Shown in pieces: positions 8,638 to 17,348 of a stretch of 64,000 nucleotides of DNA. Origin of the DNA: CBDCVN01 sp965223045 (GTDB lineage Bacteria; Deinococcota; Deinococci; Deinococcales; Trueperaceae); assembly GCA_965223045.1 (NCBI GenBank), contig CBDCVN010000013.1:1116001-1180000 (forward strand). The letters are read 5' to 3'. The translations under genes were made by a program, and so were the position numbers. Each line of letters opens with the position of its first letter. The stretch's first letter is position 1. The notes below the pieces were generated by a model that was not told the origin of the DNA, made no database searches, and was given only the letters and a program-made list of their open reading frames with translations.

Positions 8638-10485
8638 TCAAAATTTTCTTGGTGGAATTCTAGATGAACTAGCTGTTGCTAACCAACGCTTTACAAGGTA
8701 AACACCTAAACGACTTAGAGGCAGAAAAATTAATCCTAAAACAACACCAAAGACAAGAGCTATAAGTGTCCTGTATAGTGATATTAGCAGAGGTGTATGG
8801 TAATGGCTAAAACTGTTTAGAATGGTGGCTTGTGCTACTACACCTCCTGTCAAGAGTAGCCCCTGGACCCAAATTGACCAGTTGTTATTCAAAAGCCCCA
8901 AAATTCCTAAGGGATGACCTAGTAGCTCTTTGAAGCGTGGTCTCACAAAGTAATCAGATAAAAAGTTGCGTAAAATCAGCTCTAGTTGACTTGCACCGAT
9001 AATAGGGAAGTTACCACGTCTGAAAAATACTAAAACAAGAGCAATAAGACCTAGAGTTACAATAATTACATCACCTAAACGAATGCGATAGTTCCAAAAA
9101 TCCACTATATAACCAGCTACAGAGCGGTAACGTAGGGCATAATGTAACAAAAATAGAAAAGGGGGCACTATAAGAGTGGCTGCAACACCTGCAAAAGGCT
9201 CGGCTGCCAGCATTGAACTCCTATCACTTCCTACAGCAGCTAAAAACAAAGCCCCTGCTATACTAATGAGTGTAGCAATAAAGAAACTATAAAAACGTTG
9301 TGGTAAGAGCCCATAACCAAGTACGGGGAAAGTTAAAGCTGCTATTAAGGCTAGAGCATCCCAATCTAAACCCTTACTTGCAAAAGTACCTAATCCCAAT
9401 AAGCATAAAGCAATAAAAACTCCCCAGTTGATGGGGTAAATCATTATTAAAAGCAGTAAGCCAGCAATAACGCCAACAGCGCTTAAGTAACGTAGAAGGG
9501 GGTTAGTATCATACTCGAGCGGTTTTACTGCTCCTATAATAAAGCCATCTTTTTCCAAGGCCTCTTTTACACCAGAAACTAACTTTTCAGTGTTTGTGAA
9601 CATATCTCCCACTTGTTCTTTGGTATAGGGTCTTAAGTAAAGAAGTCTTGCTCCACGCTCGTTGGCAGCCAATAAAAATTTATCTACTACTACTTTAGGC
9701 TCTAGGATATTTAACCAATCTTCATTAATGCTAAAAAGCCTTACTGCTGGAACTTGACCTAAAATTTGCTTTATGCCATCTTGTTCTATACCTTCAATAA
9801 GAGCAGTTAGATAGTTCTGGGAAACAACGATGGTGTCAGCTAAAGAATTAGGATTACCCGTAATATCAAGACCTTCATGAATAAGATAGCTTGCTCCTTT
9901 TGGAAAATCTTGACCTACATTTGCCATGTTAGGAGCATTGAGAGGACGGTAGGCAATATCCCAACCTAATTGTTGCCAAGCTTTAAATATTTCTGGAGAA
10001 AACCCTGTTGGGTACTCTTGTAAATCGCCTTGAAATACATACCATTCTTGCCCATTAAAGTCTACTTTTCTAGGCGAGGCATGATATTTAGCCAACATGA
10101 AGTCCAAAGCTCCTTTTTTAAGCTCTGTTATCAGAGTACTATTGGCAGAAATATTTAACTTTTCTAAATCCAGACCCTGAGCCAAAGCTATTCGTAAAGC
10201 TTCATCACCTAGAATTAGTGCTATTTTACCATTATTAACAAGATCTTCTACAGTGTTTTCGTAAAGGGTTATACCATTTAAGCCTAGTTCACGGTAACGC
10301 TGGGCAACCTTCATGGTAGTCGTATTTAGGATATTAGCTTGCTCTTCTAGTGCTTGTTCATCCATTAAAAGAGTCACAGTGCGACTATTACCTTCGATTT
10401 CAATACGTTTAATGGCAAGCATAATAGCAGGAATTAAACTTAAAGCAATAACTATAAATAGAATTATTTTGAAAGCTCTCTGCAT
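8638..10485 (-). CDS. DUF5693 family multi-pass membrane protein
   Basis: ATG at 10485 (MQRAFKIILFIVIALSLIPA) is preferred; an in-frame TTG lies at 10494, and neither has a clear ribosome-binding site. One N-terminal transmembrane helix (about residues 5-25) leads into a ~320-residue soluble domain starting with an AQRYRELGLNG segment, followed by roughly eight membrane helices (LLLLIMIYPINWGVFIALC and onward) and a basic C-terminus. This matches the DUF5693 layout known from Deinococcota and Firmicutes. The function is not established; the extracytoplasmic domain with a polytopic C-terminus suggests envelope or polysaccharide work (inference). It stands alone, with IS debris immediately upstream. 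Confidence 0.75.
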   Translation of the reverse strand: MQRAFKIILFIVIALSLIPAIMLAIKRIEIEGNSRTVTLLMDEQALEEQANILNTTTMKVAQRYRELGLNGITLYENTVEDLVNNGKIALILGDEALRIALAQGLDLEKLNISANSTLITELKKGALDFMLAKYHASPRKVDFNGQEWYVFQGDLQEYPTGFSPEIFKAWQQLGWDIAYRPLNAPNMANVGQDFPKGASYLIHEGLDITGNPNSLADTIVVSQNYLTALIEGIEQDGIKQILGQVPAVRLFSINEDWLNILEPKVVVDKFLLAANERGARLLYLRPYTKEQVGDMFTNTEKLVSGVKEALEKDGFIIGAVKPLEYDTNPLLRYLSAVGVIAGLLLLIMIYPINWGVFIALCLLGLGTFASKGLDWDALALIAALTFPVLGYGLLPQRFYSFFIATLISIAGALFLAAVGSDRSSMLAAEPFAGVAATLIVPPFLFLLHYALRYRSVAGYIVDFWNYRIRLGDVIIVTLGLIALVLVFFRRGNFPIIGASQLELILRNFLSDYFVRPRFKELLGHPLGILGLLNNNWSIWVQGLLLTGGVVAQATILNSFSHYHTPLLISLYRTLIALVFGVVLGLIFLPLSRLGVYLVKRWLATASSSRIPPRKF

Positions 10486-10546
10486 AGAATTCAAATACTA
10501 AAACATTGAGTTTTGTAGTGCATTGTATGCTGTCATTTCTAGTGTA

Positions 10547-10806
10547 CTCATGTCTTGCATAAATAATCCTGTCAGAGAAGCAGAAATGCGATAAGCGTTT
10601 GATATTCATATCTTAAATAAATAACCTTGTCAGAGATATAAATAGTAGAGTTGTTCGGAAACAAAATGTTGGACCAAATAGTTGACTCATTAGATAAAAG
10701 ATTTGTACCCTTGCTAAGACTTAGCTGTCACATTTTGCATTTCCGGAGCTTTAAATTGAGCAATTGTACATTTTATAATGCACGCTAGCTTATTTCTGAA
10801 CAAGTC
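10547..10806 (+). mobile_element. Truncated left end of an IS4-like element (copy 1)
   Basis: Begins with the terminal repeat CTCATGTCTTGCA and matches the first 261 bp of the complete copy at 11169 except for one base (one A fewer in the TCTTAAA run). It includes the same embedded MITE and stops exactly at that MITE's outer end, where a fragment of IS element A begins in inverted orientation. Confidence 0.8.
10648..10806. mobile_element. 159-bp MITE with hybrid IS5-like ends (copy 1)
   Basis: Non-coding. Ends are GAGTTGTTCGGAAA and (reversed) GACTTGTTCAGAAA, flanked by TA on both sides (10646-10647 and 10807-10808). The left end resembles element A and the right end resembles element B, so either transposase could act on it. 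Confidence 0.7.
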
Positions 10807-10808
10807 TA

Positions 10809-11163
10809 TAGATTATTACCTTTCTTCCTGTTGCTATTATTGTGTTTTTTACCGTGTGCCCCTTCTTTTTTCCACTATATAGCTCCTCCTGCTTTTCTTC
10901 TTCACTAGGGCGTCTATGTTTCCTTTCTGTAGCATCAATCAGTATTTTTCTTGCTTCTTCAAGCGCTTCTTTTAACTCCTCAGGTGTATTGAACTCTCTC
11001 TTAGGCAACATACCTAATTTTGCCAAGGCTGCTGAGAGAATTGGCAGCAGCTTATGTACCCAATAGTGTGCACTGGAACGAGACATATCAAACTTCTCTG
11101 CTAATTCATCCATTGTAGGATAACTTTTCAGGTAGTAGAGAATAAATTCGAGTTTGTGTTTAG
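10809..11163 (-). pseudogene. Element A1 transposase, middle fragment
   Basis: Encodes the middle of a DDE_Tnp_4-type transposase from the helix-turn-helix region (KLEFILYYLKSYPT, then MDELAEKFDMSRSSAHYW) through the first catalytic Asp (ILIDATERKH) to KVIIY. At 11163 it abuts the TAGAA target duplication of the IS4-like element. At 10809 it ends at a TA, next to the MITE. It belongs with the 5' piece at 12723-12961 and the 3' piece at 12963-13371; joined in that order they give one continuous ~300-residue protein similar along its whole length to the intact transposase at 14190-15116. Confidence 0.85.
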
Positions 11164-11270
11164 TAGAACTCATGTCTTGCATAAATAATCCTGTCAGAGA
11201 AGCAGAAATGCGATAAGCGTTTGATATTCATATCTTAAAATAAATAACCTTGTCAGAGATATAAATAGTA

Positions 11271-11429
11271 GAGTTGTTCGGAAACAAAATGTTGGACCAA
11301 ATAGTTGACTCATTAGATAAAAGATTTGTACCCTTGCTAAGACTTAGCTGTCACATTTTGCATTTCCGGAGCTTTAAATTGAGCAATTGTACATTTTATA
11401 ATGCACGCTAGCTTATTTCTGAACAAGTC
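11271..11429. mobile_element. 159-bp MITE inside the IS4-like element (copy 2)
   Basis: Same sequence and ends as the copy at 10648, flanked by TA (11269-11270 and 11430-11431). Because the flanking ~100 bp on the left are also shared, the two MITE copies were duplicated along with the IS4-like element rather than inserted independently. It sits about 20 bp upstream of the transposase start and may have separated the gene from its promoter. Confidence 0.7.
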
Positions 11430-11450
11430 TAATGTGTAATAAGTTTTTAT

Positions 11451-12593
11451 ATGAACGGCATACCAATTCATGATAAACATAGTCGTGATCTACTAGAAAA
11501 AATAAAGACCTTGTACACTAAAACCAAATTGAAGTGTCTTTTCGCCCTACTCGATCTTTTCCTCAAAACTAATAGTAGAACTACTTTTCAAAACCTTGAA
11601 GAAGTTTCTCCCAGTACTGCTAGTCGTTTCTTTGCTAACCACACGACTAGGATGTACAGAGAATTCTCTTCTACTCTGAGTGAATGGCAGCTTTGTATCC
11701 TTTGGCTTCTTTACAGTAATGCAAATCGTCGTGGTAGACGCGCTCACATTGCTCTTAAGGTAGACCTGACCAGCATTGAAAAAACAGGAGTTAAATTGCC
11801 TTTTGTGTTTTTGTTTAACAAGATATTTGGCATTCATATAGTTGTCCTACATGCCCATGTTGGGCATGTATCTTTTCCTCTAGCATTTCGTATATATTTA
11901 GGGAAAGGAAGAACAACACAAGTAAAACTAGCATTACAAATGCTAAAGGACTTTCCACCAGAAATGTGGCCAAGTCGTACAGTAGTGCTAGCAGATGCAG
12001 GATTTGGAACAAAAGAATTAATCAGGGGGTGTAAAAAGCTAGGATTTGATAGGACAATAGTAGGAATAAGGAAAGATAGAAAACTAGTGACAGGACAGAA
12101 AGTGTGTGAAGTTAAAAGGGGAGCAAAAGTAAGATTGCATGACATAAGAGAAATAGAGTTAACAGTCAGTAGTGCGCGAATAAGAAGAGATGGGAAATAC
12201 AAGATGTATTATACGGTTTCAACATTTAAAGCTTCAGGGAAGTGGTTAAGAAAAAGGTATCGAATGAGATGGTTGATAGAGACTTTTTTTCAAAGCGTAA
12301 AGTATGATTTTGGATTGAAAGAAACGAGATTAAGGACGGAAATAGGAATAAAGATGTGGATATATCATACGTTTTTGGCATATAGCTTAGCGATGTTAGA
12401 AAGAGCGAAAGAGGGGTTAAGAACAGATATAAGACACAAACTAACAATGGAACAGGCAGCAAGGCAAATAGCAGAGGTATTAATAGGGGAATGGATATTA
12501 GCAGCAAAGGAAAAGGAGTGTGAAAGACTGAGGGAGAAGATATATTTTCGAGAACGTTTATCAGAACAAGGATTAAGTGGAGTTTTAATTTAA
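11451..12593 (+). CDS. IS4-family-like DDE transposase (380 aa)
   Basis: ATG start at 11451. The DDE triad is visible as the Asp in LKVDLTSIEKTG, the Asp in VLADAGFG and the Glu in YRMRWLIETFFQSVK. The last string fits the IS4 signature Y-(2)-R-(3)-E-(6)-K exactly. The N-terminal ~90 residues are basic and probably bind the ends. Length is normal for the family and no internal stop is seen, so the enzyme may be functional. The gene lies within an element with intact ends and a clean 5-bp duplication. No GCTCGAGC-type host signature occurs in it. Confidence 0.85.
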   Translation: MNGIPIHDKHSRDLLEKIKTLYTKTKLKCLFALLDLFLKTNSRTTFQNLEEVSPSTASRFFANHTTRMYREFSSTLSEWQLCILWLLYSNANRRGRRAHIALKVDLTSIEKTGVKLPFVFLFNKIFGIHIVVLHAHVGHVSFPLAFRIYLGKGRTTQVKLALQMLKDFPPEMWPSRTVVLADAGFGTKELIRGCKKLGFDRTIVGIRKDRKLVTGQKVCEVKRGAKVRLHDIREIELTVSSARIRRDGKYKMYYTVSTFKASGKWLRKRYRMRWLIETFFQSVKYDFGLKETRLRTEIGIKMWIYHTFLAYSLAMLERAKEGLRTDIRHKLTMEQAARQIAEVLIGEWILAAKEKECERLREKIYFRERLSEQGLSGVLI

Positions 12594-12722
12594 TTAAAGA
12601 TCATTTAGGGAAATTTGCTAAGCAAGTTTCATTGGTAATTCTTCATGAATTTAGGCTATTTTTACTCTCAAGCCATTTTAGTCTTCTATGTCCTAAACAC
12701 ATTTTTTCTTGCAAGACATGAG

Positions 12723-12961
12723 TAGAAGGAAGTTTACTTTTTCTTCCTCCTCCCCTAGATCGTTCTCTTTCCCCTTTAGCTTGTTGTTCTTCATAGTCTT
12801 TTTGACTTTGCTCCTCATATACCTCTTCAAACACTGTCTCTAACTCATTTATCTTTTCTTCAGGCAAACCTGTCAAGGCTCTTACTTGTCTGTCACTTCT
12901 GGTTTTGAAAACTACCATACTAGCTACTATTTTAGCTGATTTGGCTATTTCCGAACAACTC
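12723..12961 (-). pseudogene. Element A1, left end and transposase 5' fragment
   Basis: Starts at the left terminal repeat GAGTTGTTCGGAAATAG (12961 downward). The transposase begins with ATG at 12918 (MVVFKTRSDRQVRALTG), runs through an acidic region and GGGRKSKLPST, and stops at the insertion point of the IS4-like element (TAGAA duplication). A longer ORF reading through into the IS end is an artefact. Similar to residues 1-65 of the intact transposase at 14190. Confidence 0.85.
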
Positions 12962-12962
12962 T

Positions 12963-13371
12963 TATGTAGGAAGGACATTTGCTGGGCGGAGACATGACTA
13001 TGGGATGTTTAAGGAGGAGTTTCCACCTAAACAAGGCTGGCTGAAAGAGGAGGGAAAAAGAGCAAATCTAGACTCAGGTTATCAAGGTATAAACAAGGAT
13101 TATGGGATAGGAGCAGCGATACCAAAGAAAAAGCCAAGGAAGAGTAAAAAGAATCCTAATCCAGAGCTAACAGAAGCAGAGAAGGAGAGGAATAAAAGGC
13201 TGGGCAAAGCAAGGATATATGTAGAACATGCCATAGGAGGTATGAAACGCTTTAATATACTAGTGCATGCCTTTCGGAATCGCAAGACAGGTTTTGCAGA
13301 TAGCGTTATAGCTGTCTGTGGGGGGCTTTGGAATTTTTTGATTGTTTAAACTATTTATTTCCGAACAACTC
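12963..13371 (+). pseudogene. Element A1, transposase 3' fragment and right end
   Basis: Opens at TATGTAGG, the exact continuation of the middle fragment that ends near 10809, and encodes YVGRTFAGRRHDYGMF, the second catalytic Asp (NLDSGYQG), the Glu (IYVEHAIGGMKRF) and the normal C-terminus (GLWNFLIV), then the right terminal repeat ending at 13371. The 5' and middle pieces lie on the opposite strand, which requires an inversion of about 10808-12962. The last 408 bp appear identical to 13507-13914. Confidence 0.85.
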
Positions 13372-13914
13372 TACTGATTGATGCTACAGAAAGGAAACAT
13401 AGACGCCCTAGTGAAGAAGAAAAGCAGGAGGAGCTATATAGTGGAAAAAAGAAGGGGCACACGGTAAAAAACACAATAATAGCAACAGGAAGAAAGGTAA
13501 TAATCTATGTAGGAAGGACATTTGCTGGGCGGAGACATGACTATGGGATGTTTAAGGAGGAGTTTCCACCTAAACAAGGCTGGCTGAAAGAGGAGGGAAA
13601 AAGAGCAAATCTAGACTCAGGTTATCAAGGTATAAACAAGGATTATGGGATAGGAGCAGCGATACCAAAGAAAAAGCCAAGGAAGAGTAAAAAGAATCCT
13701 AATCCAGAGCTAACAGAAGCAGAGAAGGAGAGGAATAAAAGGCTGGGCAAAGCAAGGATATATGTAGAACATGCCATAGGAGGTATGAAACGCTTTAATA
13801 TACTAGTGCATGCCTTTCGGAATCGCAAGACAGGTTTTGCAGATAGCGTTATAGCTGTCTGTGGGGGGCTTTGGAATTTTTTGATTGTTTAAACTATTTA
13901 TTTCCGAACAACTC
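13372..13914 (+). pseudogene. Second copy of element A (A2), 5'-truncated
   Basis: Starts at a TA inside the transposase codons for ILIDATE, directly after the right end of A1, and continues uninterrupted through KVIIYVGRTF to the C-terminus and the right terminal repeat (ends 13914, TA follows). The simplest reading is that A1 inserted into the TA of this copy. The 5' half of A2 is not in the window. Confidence 0.8.
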
Positions 13915-14150
13915 TAAAGATTGTTTCAATTGAGGGAATTAGCTATCAGAGAATTGAACGCTTTCGGGTTCTACTACCCTAAGGGTTTTTGGTTGCTTGA
14001 TAACTTACCACAATATGATATTCCCCCGGCTCTTCACTACCATCAACAAAGAGAGCATAATCTTCGGCTTTTGCTAGAGTAAGAAAACTACCAGTAGCTC
14101 TACTGTCTGTAAAACTCTGATTATTTATGGATTTCCCTTTAAGATAAATA

Positions 14151-15137
14151 GAGTTGTTCTGAAATAAATAAATCGGTCAAAATAAAGGAATGTTACTACC
14201 AAGAGATGACCGACAAGTAAGAAGTATAACAGGATTGAGCGAAAAGAAAGTAGAGGAACTAGAACCTGCATTTGCTAAAGCTTTAGAAGACCATGAAAAG
14301 CAACGTTATGAAAAGGCTCTAGAAGCAGGGAAAGTACATCGTAAGCCAGGAGGAGGAAGAAACAGTAAACTAAGTACAGTCAATATAAAACTGTGCTTTA
14401 TTCTTTACTACCTTAGACTTTACCCAACGTTTGATGTTCTAGCGGAGAAATTTGATTTATCACGATCTAATGCCCATGCTTGGGTACAACGTCTTACACC
14501 AATAATGGCGAAAACTCTAAGTGGTTTGGGATATATGCCAGCTAGAGAGTTTGAAAACATAGAGGATTTCAAAGCAGCTTTTGAGGGACTTGACGAAATA
14601 CTGATTGATGTTACAGAGCGAGAACATCAACGCCCAAAGGATGATGAAATGCAACAGGAGTTATACAGTGGCAAACAGGGTAACCACACGCAGAAAAACA
14701 CAGTGATAAGCAGCAAGGAGAAGGTAATTTTGTTTGTGGGACAAACCTTTGGAGGACGGAACCATGACTATGCAATGCTAAAGGAAGAATTTCCACCTGA
14801 GGAGGAGTGGTTTGAGGATATTAAAGTGGCAGTAGATTTAGGATATCAAGGAATCGAGAAAGATTATGAAGGAGCAGATGTTGCAATACCTCATAAGAGA
14901 CCTAGGAAGAGCAAAGCCAACCCTAATCCCAAGCTTAGTAAAGAGCAGAAGGCTCACAACCAAGCAGTGAGCAAGATACGTGTATATGTTGAGAATGCCA
15001 TTGGAGGAATGAAGCGTTTCAAGATTCTTGTGTATGCTTTTAGGAATCGTATTAAGGGATTTGTTGACGATGTAGTAGGAGTTTGTGCTGGTTTATGGAA
15101 CTGCCTTATTGCCTAATTCCTTATTTCAGAACAAGTC
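14151..15137 (+). mobile_element. IS element B, complete IS5-like element (987 bp)
   Basis: Ends GAGTTGTTCTGAAATAA and (reversed) GACTTGTTCTGAAATAA match at 16 of 17 positions and are flanked by TA (14149-14150, 15138-15139). Excision with one TA restores the host gene frame across the junction, fixing a 2-bp duplication. It is related to element A by both ends and transposase. Confidence 0.9.
14190..15116 (+). CDS. IS5-like (DDE_Tnp_4) transposase of element B (308 aa)
   Basis: ATG at 14190, 40 bp inside the left end. An N-terminal basic region (DDRQVRSITGLSEKK) and a helix-turn-helix (FDVLAEKFDLSRSNAHAW) precede the catalytic core: Asp in ILIDVTEREH, Asp in VAVDLGYQG, Glu in VYVENAIGGMKRF. 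Length and lack of interruptions suggest an active enzyme. It is the only intact member of the A/B family here and could mobilise the A fragments and MITEs in trans. The IS5-family subgroup is not certain. Confidence 0.85.
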   Translation: MLLPRDDRQVRSITGLSEKKVEELEPAFAKALEDHEKQRYEKALEAGKVHRKPGGGRNSKLSTVNIKLCFILYYLRLYPTFDVLAEKFDLSRSNAHAWVQRLTPIMAKTLSGLGYMPAREFENIEDFKAAFEGLDEILIDVTEREHQRPKDDEMQQELYSGKQGNHTQKNTVISSKEKVILFVGQTFGGRNHDYAMLKEEFPPEEEWFEDIKVAVDLGYQGIEKDYEGADVAIPHKRPRKSKANPNPKLSKEQKAHNQAVSKIRVYVENAIGGMKRFKILVYAFRNRIKGFVDDVVGVCAGLWNCLIA

Positions 15138-15934
15138 TAAGGTTATCTAGGTTTAAACCAGTGCCCCCAAAAAGTGAGGCTGAAACCATTACAGTGTAAC
15201 CACTAGGATTATTGCTAAAAACTTCTACCTCGGAGAGATCCGTGCTGCTAAAGCTTAAAGGGGTACCTTTTACCACGGCTTCAATGTAGTCTTCAACTTT
15301 ACTTACATAATCAAAGCTAATACTAGCACTACCAGTTGTTAAAATGCTTTTGTTAATCCGCAAGATTACTACCAAGGGAAAGTTAATTTGTAACTGATGT
15401 TGAACAGTTTTCTGGCTTCTTTGCTCTTGATAAGTAATAGTAGTACTGTAGTTACCTGCTAATTCAAGACCACTAATAGGTAAGCGATAAACTACGCTCA
15501 CAATAGTGACTGGATCATTACCTGAGAAAATTCTGGTTAAGCTTTCCTCAATAGAAAGCCAATTTGTTACTGTAGTGCCGCTTTGATTACCTTTTATGGT
15601 GTACTGAGCTTCTAGCTCAATTTCATTGTTAGGTAGCCAGTTAGAGCGCTTGATTAGTAATTGATAACTTTGGTTAGGATTACCTTGACGCTGCAAGCGC
15701 AAGATAACTTCGGGGCTTGTTGGTGAAGGTAGAAGCCCTCCACAGCTTTCACAAGTTAGCTCTTCAGTATATTCCTGTTCACTAGGTGCAAAATTGACTA
15801 ATCCTGCTGAATCAAAGCTGAGTTGTTGTGCAAAAACCATTTGCTCCATAATTAGAACAAAACTAAAAATTACAAAGTATTTTGCTAACGGCTTAGTTTT
15901 TAACCTTTTATGTGTGATGTTCATGGTGAACCCC

Positions 15935-16721
15935 TCATGGCAGGGTAAAAGGTAATTCACCAGCCAATAGTCCACCACGACTGTCTTCAATAACAGCTAG
16001 TGCAACATAAAACCCTGAAGGCATATTTTCAGGTAGTGCTAAAGTAATTTCCCTTTCGCTCTCACGCAAGATGGCCAGATCAAGTACTTCTATTTCAAAT
16101 TGGCTTTCACCAGTTTGATCACGTAATTCAATGCGACCACCTAAACGCATAAGAGTATTGCCATTATTGGCAATGATTAGTTTTAAGGCTTGGTTTTCTG
16201 CTGTTTCATCAATGTAAAAGTCTACTAGTTCAGAATCGTTTTTTTCTGTACTTAGGATAGTAACATAAACTATCAGACCTATACGGGTAGTAGTAATTAC
16301 TCCTATACCAGAAGTTTCTGTAGGAGGGGGTACAACCCTAAAAAACATAGCTCCATGATAGGTGCCTTCTAAACTAGGATCATCAGGGACACTTACAGAA
16401 AAACGAAATTCACGACTTTCTTCAGGGGGGATGAGAATGTCTAGAGCTTCTGGGGTAATCCAACTCGAACTACTTTCTGGCAAATTACCTAAAGGTAATT
16501 CTGTAAAGCTACCCTCAAAAGATAATGACCAATCATTTAACTCTATAGTAATTTGCTGGGCTTTATATTGAACTACTTAGGACTATTACGCTTTCAGTAA
16601 TTGTTTCGCCGGGAGAAAGAAAAAGCTCGATGCGAGGTGGCGATAAACCAACATCCGCCACTACTGTGGCGGATGTTGAAAGCAAATTTAAGATGACGAG
16701 TAACTTAAGGAGTTCCTTCAT
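15935..16721 (-). pseudogene. PapD-like chaperone or surface protein with a frameshift
   Basis: ATG at 16721 (MKELLKLLVILNLLSTSATVVA) encodes a signal peptide followed by VGLSPPRIELFLSPGETITES, the N-terminal strand pattern of pilus-type periplasmic chaperones. The frame then stops at a TAA near 16575. A frame shifted by one base reopens at QYKAQQITIELNDW and continues through FRFSVSVPDDPSLEGTYHGAMFF to the stop at 15935. The visible long ORF from a TTG at 16483 is therefore only the distal two thirds. Total length would be about 262 residues. Either a real one-base frameshift or a sequencing error. It sits between two other broken genes of the same operon, 10 bp before the next start. Confidence 0.6.
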
Positions 16722-16747
16722 TACACCTCATCATACAAGATGAGTTT

Positions 16748-17348
16748 CTAAGGTGCAGCAATGGTATAGGTTACGGTAGTTACGTACTGACCAGGATCTT
16801 CGTCACCATCGACAGTTAATGCATAATCACTACCTTGTATACCAACACTAGCCCAACCTTTGGTTTTATTCCCCTTAACAATGTCAGCAGAAGTTGTACT
16901 GAGTGTCCAGTTGGCATTACGGCTTGTTACAGTAGCATCTTGAGTACCTGTAGGTGTTACTTTGATATCAGACAAGGCTAAACCTGTGCCGGTTGGAATT
17001 GGAGTTGGTAAGCTTAGATTGTTACTAAAAGTGAAGGCTGAGGCAGAAACTGATAAGGTCCAAGTTCCTCTGTTGGCAAAAACCTTTAAATCACCAAAGG
17101 TAGTTACTGTTGTAGGTGCGAGTGGTGTACTGTTGGTAACGGCAGTTATGTAAGCGTCTATATTGCCACTTGCTTGATAATCAAACATAACAGCTGGTGA
17201 AGCTGCTTCTGAGTTCGTACCAGTGTCAGTTATACGAACACGGAGAACATTGGGGATTTTAATAGTAACATCATGTGTGTCTGTTTGTGTATAACCTAAA
17301 GTACCAAGTGTCAAAATTGCTAGTAGAGAGAGAGATTATTTTTTTCAT
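16748..17348 (-). pseudogene. Small secreted protein with an out-of-frame signal peptide (possibly phase-variable)
   Basis: ATG at 17348 behind AAAGGA begins MKKIISLS, then a (CT)5 tract puts the frame out. One more CT unit would give MKKIISLSLLAILTLGTLGY, a perfect signal peptide leading straight into the 188-residue body that ends at 16748. The body (TIKIPNVLRVRITD... YALTVDGDEDPGQY... VTYTIAAP) is beta-rich and homologous at its end to the broken gene at 13980-15924. In the present state the only in-frame start is a TTG at 17314, which would give a protein without a usable signal. First gene of the operon with the chaperone-like gene. Function unknown. Confidence 0.6.
17325..17335 (-). repeat. 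(CT)5 dinucleotide tract in a signal-peptide coding region
   Basis: On the coding strand ATCTCTCTCTCTACT. Gain of one CT (or loss of two) restores the frame between the ATG at 17348 and the downstream body. Short, but placed exactly where contingency loci usually lie. Confidence 0.6.

Larger units (their letters stand above)
11169..12722 (+). mobile_element. IS4-like insertion sequence (copy 2, complete, 1554 bp)
   Basis: Terminal inverted repeats CTCATGTCTTGCA (left) and TGCAAGACATGAG (right) are perfect over 13 bp, and the element is flanked by a 5-bp duplication TAGAA (11164-11168 and 12723-12727). Removing the element and one duplication rejoins two pieces of the element A transposase in frame across Pro-Ser-Thr-Lys-His, which fixes both ends. 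It carries one transposase gene and a MITE inserted between its left end and that gene. Confidence 0.9.
13980..15924 (-). pseudogene. Secreted surface-fibre-like protein, split by IS element B
   Basis: ATG at 15924 with a GAGGGG site 10 bp after the previous gene's TGA; a longer ORF from 15990 is a read-through artefact. Residues 1-32 (KPLAKYFVIFSFVLIMEQMVFAQ) are a signal peptide, with a CxxC pair (ELTCESCGG) near residue 50. The gene runs to codon LDNL at 15139, where element B (14151-15137) interrupts it; the original 3' end lies at 13980-14150. Excising B and one TA gives LDNLIYLKGK across the join, and the distal part contains YALFVDG, matching YALTVDG in the paralogue at 16748. I did not verify every base of the distal remnant. 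A pilin-like structural subunit is a guess. Confidence 0.7.

Noticed and set aside
10790..11182. 130-codon ORF as a stand-alone gene
   Set aside because: Its ends are IS terminal sequences (MQDMS... and ...RLVQK); only the middle is transposase A, so it is called as a fragment.
12643..12978. 111-codon minus-strand ORF as a gene
   Set aside because: The distal part reads into the IS4-like element end; the true content is the A1 N-terminal fragment.
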